Source: Gammaproteobacteria bacterium
Lineage (GTDB): Bacteria > Pseudomonadota > Gammaproteobacteria > Pseudomonadales > Azotimanducaceae
Assembly (NCBI GenBank): GCA_003247835.1
Contig: QJYB01000090.1
Coordinates: 1 to 64,000 of the forward strand
Direction of reading: 5' to 3'
Length of the DNA stretch: 64,000 nt
The position numbers were made by a program, and so were the translations under genes. Positions within the stretch are counted from its first letter, which is position 1, and the number at the start of each line of letters is the position of its first letter. The notes beneath the pieces were generated by a model. It did no database searches and was not told where the DNA came from. It saw only the letters and a list, made by a program, of their open reading frames with translations. Positions 35,391 through 49,981 of this stretch are shown here, piece by piece.

Positions 35391-36491
35391 TCAGTACCGA
35401 GAAGGGCGCCGAATATACCCGTCGGTCAGACGCTGGACAAACCCGCCGAGCTCGAGCTCGGTGAGCGCCACGGCGCAATCCTGTGCAGACAGACCCGTGC
35501 GCTTCACCAGGCTGTCCAGGCTCTGGGCCCTGGCATCCAGCCGGTCGAGCACGCGAACCAGGTCGGGTGTCAGACGCGCGGCCATCTGATGCTGCAATGC
35601 CAAGCCGTCGCCATCCTGGCCAGCGTCGGCAAGATCGCCACCCAGTGCGGCAAGAATGTCTTCGGCACTCTCCACCAGGGCTGCCCCCTGTTTGAGCAGC
35701 CGGTTCGCACCCGCCGCGTTGGGTATGCCCGGTGTGGCGGGTACGGCCATCACTTCACGTCCCTGCTCGGCCGCATGCCGGGCGGTGATGAGCGATCCGC
35801 TGCGGGCGGACGCTTCCACCACCACCACTCCCAGGCTGAGTCCGGCGATCAACCGGTTGCGTTCGGGAAAACGGAACGGTGCCGGCGGCGTGCCGAGCGG
35901 GTACTCGCTCAGCAGCAGTCCACCCTGTTCGAGCATGTCCCGGGCGAGCGGCACATTGTTGACGGGCGCGACCCGATTCACACCGCTGCCCAGCACGGCG
36001 ATGGTCGCCCCGCTCGCGGCCAGTGCACCCCGGTGAGCGGCGCTATCCACCCCGAGCGCCAGCCCGCTGACGACCACCACGCCCACGCCGGCGAGCGCCG
36101 AAGCCAGGGATTCCGCCAGGCTGAGACCGGCACGCGAAGCCCGTCGCGAGCCGACGATGGCGATGGCGGAGCGCTCGAGCAGGCGGGTATCACCCCGGCA
36201 GTAGAGCACGTGCGGCGCATCGGGTATGGCGCTGAGCCGTTCCGGCCAGCCGCCATCGGCGCGACAGAGCAGGCCCACGCCCTCGCTCAGGCAGGCCTCG
36301 ATACGCGACTGCACGGCACTCCAGCGTCGGACCCGGCGGGACGGTCCCGGCTGGCAGCGGTCGAGCGCATCGAAGACATCCGCGCTTGCCTCCACGAGCG
36401 CCAAGGCCTCCCCCCGGCCGACCCGCTCCACCAGCAGCGCCCAGGCGGCCGCTTCGGCAGAAGGTGAGATCATGTCCGGCTGAGCGTTCAT
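35391..36491 (-). CDS. dprA: DNA-processing protein DprA
   Basis: Rossmann-fold protein of 366 aa that loads RecA on incoming single-stranded DNA during transformation. The core has AIAIVGSRRASRAG (about 109-122), VSGLALGVDSAAHRGAL (about 140-156), AVLGSGVN, FPERNRLIAGLS and VVVEASARSGSLITA. A C-terminal winged-helix (DprA_WH) domain covers about 305-366. It is an intact full-length gene. It lies 90 bp downstream of the LysM gene and two hairpins occur in that gap. Confidence 0.96.
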   Translation of the reverse strand: MNAQPDMISPSAEAAAWALLVERVGRGEALALVEASADVFDALDRCQPGPSRRVRRWSAVQSRIEACLSEGVGLLCRADGGWPERLSAIPDAPHVLYCRGDTRLLERSAIAIVGSRRASRAGLSLAESLASALAGVGVVVVSGLALGVDSAAHRGALAASGATIAVLGSGVNRVAPVNNVPLARDMLEQGGLLLSEYPLGTPPAPFRFPERNRLIAGLSLGVVVVEASARSGSLITARHAAEQGREVMAVPATPGIPNAAGANRLLKQGAALVESAEDILAALGGDLADAGQDGDGLALQHQMAARLTPDLVRVLDRLDARAQSLDSLVKRTGLSAQDCAVALTELELGGFVQRLTDGYIRRPSRY

Positions 36492-36511
36492 GGGCTTGCG
36501 CCCAAAACTAA

Positions 36512-36535
36512 GATGGCGCCCCCCGGGGCGCCATC
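36512..36535. other. GC-rich perfect palindrome between lysM gene and dprA
   Basis: GATGGCGCCCC (36512-36522) and GGGGCGCCATC (36525-36535) are perfect inverse complements around CC. It is a strong stem in the 90-bp gap. Possible terminator or attenuator before dprA; no U tract. Confidence 0.5.
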
Positions 36536-36549
36536 GGCAATCTCAAGGA

Positions 36550-36568
36550 GCCGGTGTGAGACACCGGC
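36550..36568. other. Second hairpin in the lysM gene to dprA gap
   Basis: GCCGGTGT (36550-36557), GAG, and ACACCGGC (36561-36568) form a perfect 8-bp stem, 15 bp from the first palindrome. Two strong stems in this gap suggest reduced read-through from the LysM gene. Confidence 0.5.
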
Positions 36569-36580
36569 CCTCGGGTTCGG

Positions 36581-37690
36581 TCAGGGGTTTTTCACCTCGT
36601 CATAGATGGCCAGCGGTCGCTCGGTCATCATCACGAGCGCGTAGGAGAGTTTTTCGAAGGTCCGGAACACCATGAGCAGTCCGGCCCGCTCGCTGGGCAG
36701 ACGGATGGTTTCGTTGGCGATCCGGTCGCGGGCCATGGCGCCTTTCTTGTAGATGGCGAGCACGTTGCCTGCGACAACACCTTCCCGTTCACCGCGGTTG
36801 ATCACCACCACGTCGAACTGCCCGACCTGAGAGACCCCGCCGAAGACGGAGATGATCTGGCCGTCGACGTCACCGGCAGGCGCACTCGGGAAGAAGGTGG
36901 AATCCACCCGCCGCTCCTCCGTCGGCAGCACGCGGTCACCGATCTGAACTTCCTCGCGGGTGTCGGACATGAACATGGTGGCAACGTCGTCTTCCTGAGC
37001 CACCGCCTGACCCAGGCCGATGTAGGTCGCTTCGCGGCCCAGAACTTCCTGGGTCTCCGGGTCGACATAGAGCGGACCCTTGCGCACCACGTTGAAGCTC
37101 TCGCTGTCCGGCAGCATGCCCCGCACGTACAGACGATCGCCCGCACCCAGCACGAGCCGCTCGCTGTCGCCCTGAACCACGTACGGCGCACCGTCCAGCA
37201 CAGAGGGATCGACGATCCGGTTCTGCACCAGGAACGGCTGAATGGCATCCAGGCGGATGGTGGGTATCGCGGATTCCAGGGGTTCGTAGCGGATCTCCGG
37301 AGAGAGCTTGTCCGTGCCCGGTGACATGCGCACCGTCCGTCCTGCGTCGCCGCGGTTCAGCACCAGCTGCGGCTGGCCGTCCACGTACACCAGGCGGATC
37401 TGGTCACCGGGGTAGATGAGATGCGGATTGTCGATCTGCGGATTGATGCGCCAGATTTCCGGCCACAGCCAGGGGCGCTCGAGATACCTGCCGGAGATGT
37501 CCCAGAGCGTATCGCCCTTGACCACCGTGTAGACGTCCGGGTGATCGCTCTTCAGGTACTGGTTCAGATCTTCCGCGGCACCCGCTGCCAGGGCCGCCAT
37601 GCTCGCGATCAGGCCTACGGTCATGAGCTTGACGGCACGGAACCCAGGCCAGCTCGCTCTGTCTATCCGGGGGGTCATGTTCCGAAACAT
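36581..37690 (-). CDS. LysM-domain peptidoglycan-binding protein
   Basis: Exported protein of 369 aa. A signal segment (about 20-39) precedes a LysM domain (about 52-100) with YTVVKGDTLWDISGRYLE (about 54-71) and NPQIDNPHLIYPGDQIRLV (about 83-101). The rest (100-369) is a conserved extension of unknown function, found in the gene upstream of dprA in Pseudomonas. LysM modules bind N-acetylglucosamine of peptidoglycan, so a wall role is likely. It is divergent from def with 233 bp between. Confidence 0.92.
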   Translation of the reverse strand: MFRNMTPRIDRASWPGFRAVKLMTVGLIASMAALAAGAAEDLNQYLKSDHPDVYTVVKGDTLWDISGRYLERPWLWPEIWRINPQIDNPHLIYPGDQIRLVYVDGQPQLVLNRGDAGRTVRMSPGTDKLSPEIRYEPLESAIPTIRLDAIQPFLVQNRIVDPSVLDGAPYVVQGDSERLVLGAGDRLYVRGMLPDSESFNVVRKGPLYVDPETQEVLGREATYIGLGQAVAQEDDVATMFMSDTREEVQIGDRVLPTEERRVDSTFFPSAPAGDVDGQIISVFGGVSQVGQFDVVVINRGEREGVVAGNVLAIYKKGAMARDRIANETIRLPSERAGLLMVFRTFEKLSYALVMMTERPLAIYDEVKNP

Positions 37691-37923
37691 GTTTTGAAGT
37701 TCCTTTTTACTCCGAGCTGCTTATGATGATCAGCTTCCGGTGACACCGTTCCTTCGGTCGCTGCAGGCGGGGAGCCTGGGGCGCGTGGGGGAAAAAGTTT
37801 ATACTCTTGAGCATCTTAGCAGTCCGAATTAGACCAAGACTAGAGATAGATCACAGTGGTTGACCCGCACGCGAATTTATCTCCCGATTCACTTTCCGAC
37901 GGACCCTGACTCCGGTTGACCAG

Positions 37924-38427
37924 ATGGCGCTTCTGAACATTCTCGAATATCCGGATCCCCGTCTTCGTACGGTTGCGAAGCCTGTCAATGTGGTGGACGA
38001 AGCTGTCCGCCGCCTCATCGACGACATGCTCGAAACCATGTACGAAGCGCCCGGCATCGGCCTCGCCGCCACTCAGGTCAACGTCCACCGGCGCATCATC
38101 GTTGTGGACGTCTCCGAAAACCGCGATGACCCGCACGCTTTCGTCAATCCCGCGCTGACCACATTGGGCGACCCCATCGAGACCGAGGAAGGCTGTCTCT
38201 CCGTGCCTGGCTTTTATGAACCGGTGACCCGGTTCGAAGGCGTTCGCGTACGGGCCCTCGACCGGGAGGGAAACTCCGTGGAGGCCGAGTACGACGGCCT
38301 GCTCTCGGTGTGCATTCAGCACGAGTGCGATCACCTGGAAGGCAAGCTGTTCGTCGACTACCTCTCGAATCTGAAACGCACCCGCATCCGCAAGAAGCTG
38401 GAAAAACAGCAACGCGTCGGTGCCTAA
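37924..38427 (+). CDS. def: Peptide deformylase
   Basis: Metalloenzyme of 167 aa that removes the formyl group from new proteins. All three motifs are present: GIGLAATQ (about 45-52), EGCLS (about 90-94) and QHECDHLEG (about 132-140), with the Cys and two His ligands. The upstream 233-bp gap has TATACT (37800-37805) as a possible -10, but the -35 is weak. Its last 8 bp overlap fmt. First gene of a plus-strand run def-fmt-rsmB-trkA-trkH. Confidence 0.98.
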   Translation: MALLNILEYPDPRLRTVAKPVNVVDEAVRRLIDDMLETMYEAPGIGLAATQVNVHRRIIVVDVSENRDDPHAFVNPALTTLGDPIETEEGCLSVPGFYEPVTRFEGVRVRALDREGNSVEAEYDGLLSVCIQHECDHLEGKLFVDYLSNLKRTRIRKKLEKQQRVGA

Positions 38428-39451
38428 CGACGCGCCGCGTCCAGTGTCCAGTGACGCGCCGCGCCCGGTGGTGCCCGACAACCCGCCACGCCGCCTCGGT
38501 TTCGCCGGTACGCCTGAGTTCGCCGCCACCATCCTGGCCTCGCTGCTGGCGGCGCACCACGATGTCCGTCTGGTCCTGACCCAGCCAGACCGGCCCACGG
38601 GACGGGGCCGTCGGCTAGCGCCGAGTCCCGTCAAGCAACTGGCGCTGGCACACGACATCGAGGTCCGCGACCCGCCCCGCCTCAAGGGCGTGTCCATCGC
38701 CGACGCCGGCCTGGATCTGCTGGTAGTCGCGGCTTACGGTCTGATCCTGCCGCGATCGCTGCTGGAGACCCCGCGCATGGGCTGTCTGAACGTCCATGCC
38801 TCCCTGCTGCCGCGCTGGCGCGGTGCCGCGCCGGTGGAGCGGGCGATCATGGCCGGAGATACGGAAACGGGGGTCTGTCTGATGCAGATGGACGCCGGCC
38901 TCGACACCGGTCCGGTCTATGCGTGCGAGCGCACGGGTATCGGCGAAACGGAGTCTGGCAGCGCCCTCGAAGACCGGCTGGCGGCGCTGGGTGCCCGTCT
39001 GCTCATTGCCACGTTGCCCAACCTCGCCCTCATGACACCTGAACCACAGCCGAAGCAAGGAATCACTTACGCGGAAAAGATCGCCACTGCTGACAGCGTG
39101 CTGAATTACCAGGAAGGTGCTCGGACCATCGCCCGGCGCATTCGCGCGCTGACTCACCGCCAGCCGGTGACCGTCTTTGCCCGCGACGAAGCGGGTGCCA
39201 CGGTGCGCATCCGCCTGCTGGGCGCACGGGACGGTCGTGACAGCGCCCCCGGCGCACCAGCAGGCACCATTCTGGCGGTCGGACCGGCTGGATTGGAGCT
39301 CGCCTGTTCCGACGGCAGCGTGCTCGTCGAGGAAGTTCAGCTCAATCGCGGCAAAGGCCGGCCCATGCACCCGCAGACCGCCGCCAACGGCTTCCCTCAG
39401 CTGCTCGCCCCGGGTGCGAGTCTGTCGAGCCAGCCGGAATCCGAGCCATGA
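38420..39451 (+). CDS. fmt: Methionyl-tRNA formyltransferase
   Basis: Enzyme of 343 aa that formylates initiator Met-tRNA. The catalytic segment [19 protein letters not shown] (about 127-145) with the catalytic Asn/His and Asp, and GLDTGPV, are seen; the C-terminal tRNA-binding domain covers about 225-330. The start is GTG at 38420 inside the def stop region (8-bp overlap); a GTG at 38444 is also possible. Residues 4-23 repeat an Ala-Pro-Arg-Pro unit (DAPRPV twice), and the real domain begins at [13 protein letters not shown]. Confidence 0.96.
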   Translation: MPNDAPRPVSSDAPRPVVPDNPPRRLGFAGTPEFAATILASLLAAHHDVRLVLTQPDRPTGRGRRLAPSPVKQLALAHDIEVRDPPRLKGVSIADAGLDLLVVAAYGLILPRSLLETPRMGCLNVHASLLPRWRGAAPVERAIMAGDTETGVCLMQMDAGLDTGPVYACERTGIGETESGSALEDRLAALGARLLIATLPNLALMTPEPQPKQGITYAEKIATADSVLNYQEGARTIARRIRALTHRQPVTVFARDEAGATVRIRLLGARDGRDSAPGAPAGTILAVGPAGLELACSDGSVLVEEVQLNRGKGRPMHPQTAANGFPQLLAPGASLSSQPESEP

Positions 39452-39473
39452 GCCCCACCAAGAACGGTGCACA

Positions 39474-40787
39474 ATGAGCCATGTTGCAGGCGCCAGTCGG
39501 GACCGCGTGCGCGCCGCCCGGGTGCTCCTGTCCGTCATTCACCAGGGCAGAACGACCGACCAATCGTTCGGGAACTTCGAATCCAACGCCCTGCTCCAGG
39601 AGCTCGTTTACGGCACACTGCGTTACTACTACTGCCTCGAACCCATGGTTTCCCGACACCTTTCCGAACCCCTGCGAACCAAGGATCTGGATCTCCGATG
39701 CCTCATGTTAGTGGGTGCTTACCAACTCCACTACATGCGTATACCGGATCACGCTGCCATCCATGAAACCGTCAACGCCTGTCGCGGACTGAAGAAGCCG
39801 TGGGCTCGCGCGCTGGTGAACGCGGTGCTCAGGAAGGTCGCTGACGAGACTCCAGACGAACGTTCGTTCGGACTGCCTGACTGGTGGTACCAGAAGCTCG
39901 TCAGAGACTACCCGGACCAGGCAGACGCACTGGCCGAAGCGACCCTCTGCCGCGCACCCATGTCGCTGCGCGTGAACGTCTCACGGATCTCGCGCGAGGC
40001 GTATCAGGCACAGCTGACCGCGGCAGGTATCACCGCCCATGCCGGATGGTTACCCGAGCAGCTGGTGCTCGCCGCACCCATGCCCACCCGGACACTGCCC
40101 GGCCACAAGGACGGGCTCGTCAGTGTGCAGGACGGCGGCGCCCAGTTCGCGGCCCGCCTGGTCACCGACGGCGATGGTGCGCCAGGGTCGATTCTGGACG
40201 CCTGCGCTGCCCCTGGCGGCAAACTCTTCCACCTCGCGGAACTCGCGCCGGCGGCGAGGGTTGTCGGGGTGGAGATCTCACCCGGCCGCTTCGAGCATCT
40301 GGACGCCGAAGCGCACCGCCTCGGCCACGAGCGGGTGGCGCTGCGCCTCGGTGACGCGGCCGGGGAGAGCTGGCTCGGCGACGACATACCGCATCGCTAC
40401 GATGCGGTGCTGCTCGACGCGCCCTGTTCCGGCTCCGGTACGTTGCGCCGTCATCCCGACATCAAGCTGCTCCGCAAGCCGGGCGACCTGGCCGGTTTCG
40501 TCGACCTGCAGTCGCGCCTGCTCGAAAACCTGTGGCAGCACGTGGCACCGGGCGGCACCCTGACCTACTGCACCTGCTCGGTCTTCCCGGAGGAGAACGA
40601 CGGTGTGGTGGACGCCTTTGTCTCGATCCATCCCGAAGCCGAGGGGCTGCCCATCACCCTGCCTACCGGGCAGACCACCCGGCACGGCTGGCAGCTGCTC
40701 ACGCTACCGGCCGCCGATACCGGTCCGGATCTGTCAGTGGATGGTTTTTACTTCGCCCGACTGACCCGGCGTGAGAAAGCGCGTTAA
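39474..40787 (+). CDS. rsmB: 16S rRNA m5C967 methyltransferase
   Basis: rRNA cytosine-5 methyltransferase of 437 aa. An NusB-like N-terminal domain (about 1-140) is followed by the RsmB fold with SAM loop DACAAPGGKLFHLAE (about 243-257) and the two catalytic Cys in DAPCSGSGTLRRHPD (about 308-322) and YCTCSVFPEEN (about 363-373). The ATG at 39474 fits; the open frame extends further upstream without similarity. It is 22 bp after fmt and 12 bp before trkA. Confidence 0.97.
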   Translation: MSHVAGASRDRVRAARVLLSVIHQGRTTDQSFGNFESNALLQELVYGTLRYYYCLEPMVSRHLSEPLRTKDLDLRCLMLVGAYQLHYMRIPDHAAIHETVNACRGLKKPWARALVNAVLRKVADETPDERSFGLPDWWYQKLVRDYPDQADALAEATLCRAPMSLRVNVSRISREAYQAQLTAAGITAHAGWLPEQLVLAAPMPTRTLPGHKDGLVSVQDGGAQFAARLVTDGDGAPGSILDACAAPGGKLFHLAELAPAARVVGVEISPGRFEHLDAEAHRLGHERVALRLGDAAGESWLGDDIPHRYDAVLLDAPCSGSGTLRRHPDIKLLRKPGDLAGFVDLQSRLLENLWQHVAPGGTLTYCTCSVFPEENDGVVDAFVSIHPEAEGLPITLPTGQTTRHGWQLLTLPAADTGPDLSVDGFYFARLTRREKAR

Positions 40788-40799
40788 GATGCGCGCGCC

Positions 40800-42173
40800 A
40801 TGAAAATACTCATCATCGGTGCAGGTCAGGTGGGCGGCACGCTGGCTGCCAACCTCGCGAACGAAGCGTTCGACATCACCCTGGTCGACAACAACGAGAC
40901 CTCGCTGAACGAGCTGCGCGACAAGCTGGACATCCAGACCGTGCACGGCTGGGGCTCCCATCCCGATGTGCTCAGACGTGCCGGCGCCGACGACGCCGAC
41001 ATGCTCATCGCGGTGACCTCCTCGGACGAGGTCAACATGATCGCCTGCCAGGTGTGCTACTCGCTGTTCCGCACGCCCACCAAGATCGCCCGTATACGCT
41101 CCTCGTCCTATCTCACCCGGGAAGGATTCTTCTCCCAGGACCACATGCCCATCGACGTGCTCATCAATCCCGAGCAGGTGGTAACCGAGAACATCCGTCA
41201 GCTGCTGGAGCATCCCGGCGCCCTGCAGGTGCTCGACTTCGCCGATGGCCGGGTACAGCTGGTGGCCGTGAAGGCCTATTACGGCGGACCACTGGTGGGC
41301 CAGGCGCTGTCGTTCTTCAAAACCCACCTGCCCAAGGTGGACATGCGGGTGGTGGCCATCTTCCGCCGCGGCCAAGCCATCGTGCCCACCGGTACCACGG
41401 TGATCGAGGCCGACGACGAGGTGTTCTGCATCGCCGCTTCCGAGCACATCAACGCGGTGATGGCGGAGCTCAGGAAGGTCGAGCGGCCTTTCCGGCGTGT
41501 GATGATCGCCGGCGGCGGCAACATCGGGACCGCGCTCGCCAGGGCGATCGAGCCCTACTTCTCGGTGAAGGTGCTCGAGTACAACCGCGACCGCTGCCAG
41601 CAGCTGGCGGAAACGCTGAACAATTCCGTAGTGCTCAACATGAACGCCACGGACCGGGAGCTGCTCCTCGAGGAGAACATCGAGCAGACCGACGCGTTCT
41701 GTGCCGTCACCAATGACGACGAGGTGAACATCATGTCGTCGCTGCTGGCGAAGAAGCTCGGTGCCCGGCAGGTCGTCACGCTGATCGGCAAGCCGGCCTA
41801 CGTGGACCTGGTTCAGGGCGGCGAGATCGACATCGCCATCTCACCGCAGCAGGCGACCACCAGCTCGCTGCTGTCCCACGTCCGCCGCGGCGACGTGGTC
41901 AAGGTACACAGCCTGCGGCGCGGTGCGGCGGAAGCCATGGAAGCCATCGCCCATGGCGACGAAAAGAATTCCAAGGTCGTCGGTCGTGCCATACGCGACA
42001 TCGACCTGCCCAACGGCGCCACCATCGGCGCCATCGTCCGGGACCAGACCGTGCTCATCGGTCACGATGACGTGGTGGTGGAGTCGGACGACCACGTCAT
42101 CCTCTTCCTGGTCGACAAGCGCCAGGTCGCAGCCGTGGAGCGCCTCTTCCAGGTTGGCCTGACGTTCTTCTGA
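40800..42173 (+). CDS. trkA: Trk potassium transporter NAD-binding subunit
   Basis: Cytoplasmic regulatory subunit of 457 aa that gates the Trk K+ channel. It has two tandem RCK modules: an NAD-binding N domain (about 1-130, [13 protein letters not shown]) with a C domain, then a repeat (about 232-457, [11 protein letters not shown]). Each has a nucleotide motif, GAGQVGGT and GGGNIGTA. It precedes trkH by 13 bp, an arrangement that places regulator and channel on one transcript. Confidence 0.97.
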   Translation: MKILIIGAGQVGGTLAANLANEAFDITLVDNNETSLNELRDKLDIQTVHGWGSHPDVLRRAGADDADMLIAVTSSDEVNMIACQVCYSLFRTPTKIARIRSSSYLTREGFFSQDHMPIDVLINPEQVVTENIRQLLEHPGALQVLDFADGRVQLVAVKAYYGGPLVGQALSFFKTHLPKVDMRVVAIFRRGQAIVPTGTTVIEADDEVFCIAASEHINAVMAELRKVERPFRRVMIAGGGNIGTALARAIEPYFSVKVLEYNRDRCQQLAETLNNSVVLNMNATDRELLLEENIEQTDAFCAVTNDDEVNIMSSLLAKKLGARQVVTLIGKPAYVDLVQGGEIDIAISPQQATTSSLLSHVRRGDVVKVHSLRRGAAEAMEAIAHGDEKNSKVVGRAIRDIDLPNGATIGAIVRDQTVLIGHDDVVVESDDHVILFLVDKRQVAAVERLFQVGLTFF

Positions 42174-42186
42174 CGGCACTGCCGGC

Positions 42187-43632
42187 ATGCACCTCGCGGT
42201 CATCCTCAAGGTCACCGGCATTCTGCTGACACTGTTCAGCTTCGTCCTGGTCCTGCCCGTGGCGGTGGGCGCCCTCTACGGCGAACACACCTACGCCCCC
42301 TTCGGCTGGGGCTTCGGCATCACCCTGGTCACCGGCCTGTTGCTCATGCTCGCCGGTCGTGGAGAACATGAGCTCCGCAGCGGCGACGGTTTCATGATCA
42401 CCGTGCTGTTCTATCTGGGTCTGGGTCTGTTCGGATCCATTCCGCTCTTTCTCGCCGAACCCGTCAGCGCCGGCTTCACCGACGCAGCGTTCGAATCCCT
42501 GTCAGCCCTTACCACGACCGGCGCCACGGTGATCGTGGGCCTGGACGATCTGCCCCGTTCAATCCTCTTTTACCGGCAGCTGCTTCAGTGGTTCGGCGGA
42601 ATGGGAATCATCGTGCTGGCCGTCGCCATTCTGCCCATGCTCGGTATCGGCGGCATGCAGCTCTACCGCGCGGAGTCACCCGGTCCCGTCAAGGACAACA
42701 AGCTCACGCCCCGGATCACGGAGACCGCCAAGGCGCTCTGGTATCTGTATCTCGGCATCACGCTGCTGTGCGCGATGTGTTACTGGCTGGCCGGTATGAC
42801 ACCGTTCGATGCCTTGTGCCACAGCTTCTCCACGGTCGCCATCGGCGGTTTTTCGACACACGACGCCAGCCTCGGCTATTTCGACAATCCGACCATCGAA
42901 GCCATCGCCATCGTCTTCATGGTCATCGCCGGCATCAACTTCGGTCTGCACTTCATGGTTCTCAACCGGAAGAACCCCCTGCTCTACACCCAGGACCGGG
43001 AAGTCCGTGCCTACCTGTTCGTGCTCGCCATCGTCAGCATCGTCGTCTGCAGTCTGCTCGTGCGACATCCGGATTCTTCCGCGTCACCCTTCCGGGAAGG
43101 CATCTTTCAGGCGGTGAGCATCGCAACCACCACTGGGTTCGCGACCACCAACTTCAGCATCTGGCCATCCGTCGCCCCCGTCATTCTGCTCTTTGCCGCC
43201 TTTGCCGGCGGCTGCGCGGGTTCTACCGCCGGCGGCATCAAGATCATCCGCGTGCTGCTCATCTACCTGCAGGGATCGAGGGAGATCAAGCGACTGATCC
43301 ATCCCAACGGCGTTTTTCACGTCAAGCTCGGTCAGCAGAAAGTTCCCGACCGGGTCATCGAGGCGGTCTGGGGTTTCTTCTCCGTCTACGTGATCGCGTT
43401 TCTCACCCTCGTCTCGCTGGTGATGTACATATCCAATCTGGATTTCCTCACCGCCTTCTCTGCCGTGGGGGCGTGCCTCAACAACCTGGGCCCCGGACTG
43501 GGTGACGTGGCCGAGAATTATGCGGGCCTCAGCGCCGGCGTGAAGTGGGCGCTGATGTTCGCCATGCTGCTCGGTCGCCTGGAGATCTTCACGCTGCTCG
43601 TGCTCTTCACGCCGGCCTTCTGGCGGCGCTGA
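42187..43632 (+). CDS. trkH: Trk/Ktr-type potassium uptake protein
   Basis: Polytopic channel-like K+ transporter of 481 aa. Four M1-P-M2 repeats are suggested; selectivity segments with conserved Gly include TTTGATV (about 108), STVAIGGFST (about 219), TTTGFATT (about 316) and VGACLNNLGPG (about 433). It works with TrkA at the inner membrane. It could also be named trkI; the sequence alone does not separate these. The stop is followed by the convergent acyltransferase 16 bp away. Confidence 0.95.
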   Translation: MHLAVILKVTGILLTLFSFVLVLPVAVGALYGEHTYAPFGWGFGITLVTGLLLMLAGRGEHELRSGDGFMITVLFYLGLGLFGSIPLFLAEPVSAGFTDAAFESLSALTTTGATVIVGLDDLPRSILFYRQLLQWFGGMGIIVLAVAILPMLGIGGMQLYRAESPGPVKDNKLTPRITETAKALWYLYLGITLLCAMCYWLAGMTPFDALCHSFSTVAIGGFSTHDASLGYFDNPTIEAIAIVFMVIAGINFGLHFMVLNRKNPLLYTQDREVRAYLFVLAIVSIVVCSLLVRHPDSSASPFREGIFQAVSIATTTGFATTNFSIWPSVAPVILLFAAFAGGCAGSTAGGIKIIRVLLIYLQGSREIKRLIHPNGVFHVKLGQQKVPDRVIEAVWGFFSVYVIAFLTLVSLVMYISNLDFLTAFSAVGACLNNLGPGLGDVAENYAGLSAGVKWALMFAMLLGRLEIFTLLVLFTPAFWRR

Positions 43633-43648
43633 TCTCGCACCGACAGGT

Positions 43649-44533
43649 TCACAGCTTGTAGGGGTCGACGCCGCCCGGTGGCGGCCGCTTGAAGCGTTTG
43701 TACTCCCACTGGTACTGACCGGGATCCCGGCGGACCAGTTTCTCGATGGCCTCGTTCATGGCGGTAACAGATTCGTTCACGTCTTGCGAGTAGACCGCCT
43801 GACTCACCGGCGTGAACGCGATCCGGAAGCCCGCGTCCGCCCGCGTGCACGACCCGAGCACCACCAGCGGATCCGTGCTGCGGATCAGCCGGTGCACGAA
43901 GGTCATGGTCAGGGCCGGCCGACCGAAGAACGGTGCGTACACTCCGGCGCTCGGCGTCGGTACCTGGTCCGGCAGGATGCTAACGGGATGACCCCGTTTC
44001 AGCGCCCCCAGTACGCCGCGCACGCCCTGCGCGTCAATCGGCAGCAACGTCGCGCCCGTGCGCTGACGGCTCTCGCGGACGAGCCGATCGATACCGGCGA
44101 TTTTCGGCGGATCATAGAGCGCCATGAACCGGTAACGACCGAAATGCAGGGCGAACAGCTCCCAGTTTCCGAAGTGCGGAGCGAGCACGAGAATTCCGCG
44201 GTGCTCATCCAGCGCGCGCTGCAGCGGCTCGAATCCGTCCACCCCCAGCACCAGCTCGTTGAGTCGGTCTTCCGACCAGTAAAAGACGATACCCGCCTCC
44301 GCCAGCAGGCGACCGGTGTGTTTGAGGCTTTGTTTTGCCAGACGCAGGCGCTGCGAATCGCGCATGGCGGGAAAGCAGTAGCGTAGATTCGCATCGGTGT
44401 TCCGCGCCGCACGTGTGCGGAAGAGGTAAGACAGACTGCCGATCGTATTCCCGACGAGGCGGGTGGCACCAAAGGGCAGCGCAGCCATGAGCCGCGCCCA
44501 GAGACGCAGCAGGGTGGGGGCTATAGCGTCCAA
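43649..44533 (-). CDS. LpxL/HtrB-type lipid A acyltransferase
   Basis: Inner-membrane acyltransferase of about 294 aa that adds a secondary acyl chain to lipid A. The HX4E motif is HFGNWE. IRRDP-type and other family stretches such as VSILPDQVPTPSAGVYAPF are visible. The start is uncertain: TTG at 44533 (overlapping the tag 3' end by 13 bp) gives the usual length; an upstream frame is not family-like. Chain length (lauroyl or other) is not decided. It follows tag, as in Pseudomonas, and is convergent with trkH. Confidence 0.9.
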   Translation of the reverse strand: MDAIAPTLLRLWARLMAALPFGATRLVGNTIGSLSYLFRTRAARNTDANLRYCFPAMRDSQRLRLAKQSLKHTGRLLAEAGIVFYWSEDRLNELVLGVDGFEPLQRALDEHRGILVLAPHFGNWELFALHFGRYRFMALYDPPKIAGIDRLVRESRQRTGATLLPIDAQGVRGVLGALKRGHPVSILPDQVPTPSAGVYAPFFGRPALTMTFVHRLIRSTDPLVVLGSCTRADAGFRIAFTPVSQAVYSQDVNESVTAMNEAIEKLVRRDPGQYQWEYKRFKRPPPGGVDPYKL

Positions 44534-45123
44534 GATGCGGCGATTGTGCCGCACCGCTCGAAAGCGGGGCAAGACACCAGGTGATCGTTGACGAACCCGG
44601 CGCTCTGCATGAAGGCATAACACGTGGTCGGTCCAACGAACCGGAAGCCTGCCTTCTTCAACAGCTTCGCCATCGCCCGGGATGCATCGGTCTCGGAAGG
44701 CACCGAGCGCGGTGTCGCGAATCCGTTCTGTCGGGGCGTGCCGTCCACCACGGACCAGACCAGCGGTACGAACTCGCCATCCAGCGCCACCACGTGCCGC
44801 GCGTTGTTCACCATGGCCTCGAGTTTACCCCGGTGTCTGATCACACCCGGATCGTCCAGCCACGCGCGGATCTCGGACTCGTCTGCGCGGGCCAGGCGCT
44901 CCGGATCGAATCCGAAGAAGGCGTCCTGCATGTGGGCGCGCTTCTTCAGAATCGTCAGCCAGGACAATCCCGCCTGCATGCCCTCAAGCACGAGGCGCTC
45001 GAACAGCGCCCGCTCGTCCTTCTCCGGTATCCCCCACTCCCGGTCATGGTAGTCGATGTAGAGCGGGTCGGACGTGCACCACGGGCAGCGCTCGCCGGAT
45101 GCGGAGACAGTGTCTTTGACCAT
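44521..45123 (-). CDS. tag: DNA-3-methyladenine glycosylase I
   Basis: Base-excision enzyme of about 200 aa that removes 3-methyladenine. Seen are the zinc ligands: CPWC at the start (Cys), the early His in YHDREWG, and HLVSC near the end, plus GLSWLTILKKR and the pocket segment VGPTTCYAFMQSAGFVNDH. The ATG at 45123 is chosen; an ATG at 45168 leaves only 11 bp to the divergent gmhB start. It is 57 bp from gmhB. Confidence 0.95.
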   Translation of the reverse strand: MVKDTVSASGERCPWCTSDPLYIDYHDREWGIPEKDERALFERLVLEGMQAGLSWLTILKKRAHMQDAFFGFDPERLARADESEIRAWLDDPGVIRHRGKLEAMVNNARHVVALDGEFVPLVWSVVDGTPRQNGFATPRSVPSETDASRAMAKLLKKAGFRFVGPTTCYAFMQSAGFVNDHLVSCPAFERCGTIAASWTL

Positions 45124-45179
45124 GACTGGCAGATCCCGTAGATTGCGCCGCGATTGTACCGAAGGCATGTCCGGCGCGG

Positions 45180-45742
45180 GTGACCAGGCTCATTCTCATC
45201 GACCGTGACGGGGTCATTAATCAGGATTCGACCGCGTTCGTGAAGTCGGTGGCGGAGTTTGTGCCTCTTGAGGGTGCCATCGATGCCATGGCCGACCTGC
45301 ATCGTGCCGGCTTCAAGGTGGCCGTCTGCACCAATCAGTCCGGTGTCGGCCGGGGACTGCTCAGCGAAGCCACCCTGGCGGACATTCACCGGCAGCTCGT
45401 CCGGCTGGTCGAAGCTTCGGGAGGCAGGGTGGATGGTCTTCGCTATTGCCCACACCGACCGGATGCGGGCTGCGACTGTCGCAAGCCGAGGCCCGGACTG
45501 CTCAAGGCGCTCATGGCCGACCTCGACGTACCACCGGAACACACCGTATTCGTCGGCGACTCTATCCGGGACGTGGAAGCGGCGCGGGCGGCCGGCTGTC
45601 GGGCGGCGCTGGTCCGGACCGGTAACGGCCGCGATGCGGAACCCGAGGCACGCCGGCTGGGGATGACCGACATCTATGACGACCTGGCGGCGTTCGCCGC
45701 TGCGGAGATCGGCCGCTCAGGACTGGACCTGCAGGCGGGCCC

Positions 45743-45746
<4 letters not shown>
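45180..45746 (+). CDS. gmhB: D-glycero-beta-D-manno-heptose 1,7-bisphosphate phosphatase
   Basis: HAD-family phosphatase of 188 aa in LPS heptose synthesis. Motif I is LIDRDGVIN (about 6-14), the zinc site YCPHRPDAGCDCRKP (about 90-104) is complete with three Cys and His, and VFVGDSIRD is motif III. The start is GTG at 45180. The stop overlaps the plsC-type start by 4 bp (GTGA). glyQ and glyS, present next to tag in Pseudomonas as I recall, are missing here. Confidence 0.95.
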
Positions 45747-49966
<4,220 letters not shown>

Positions 49967-49981
49967 GGGCGGCCCGGCTGG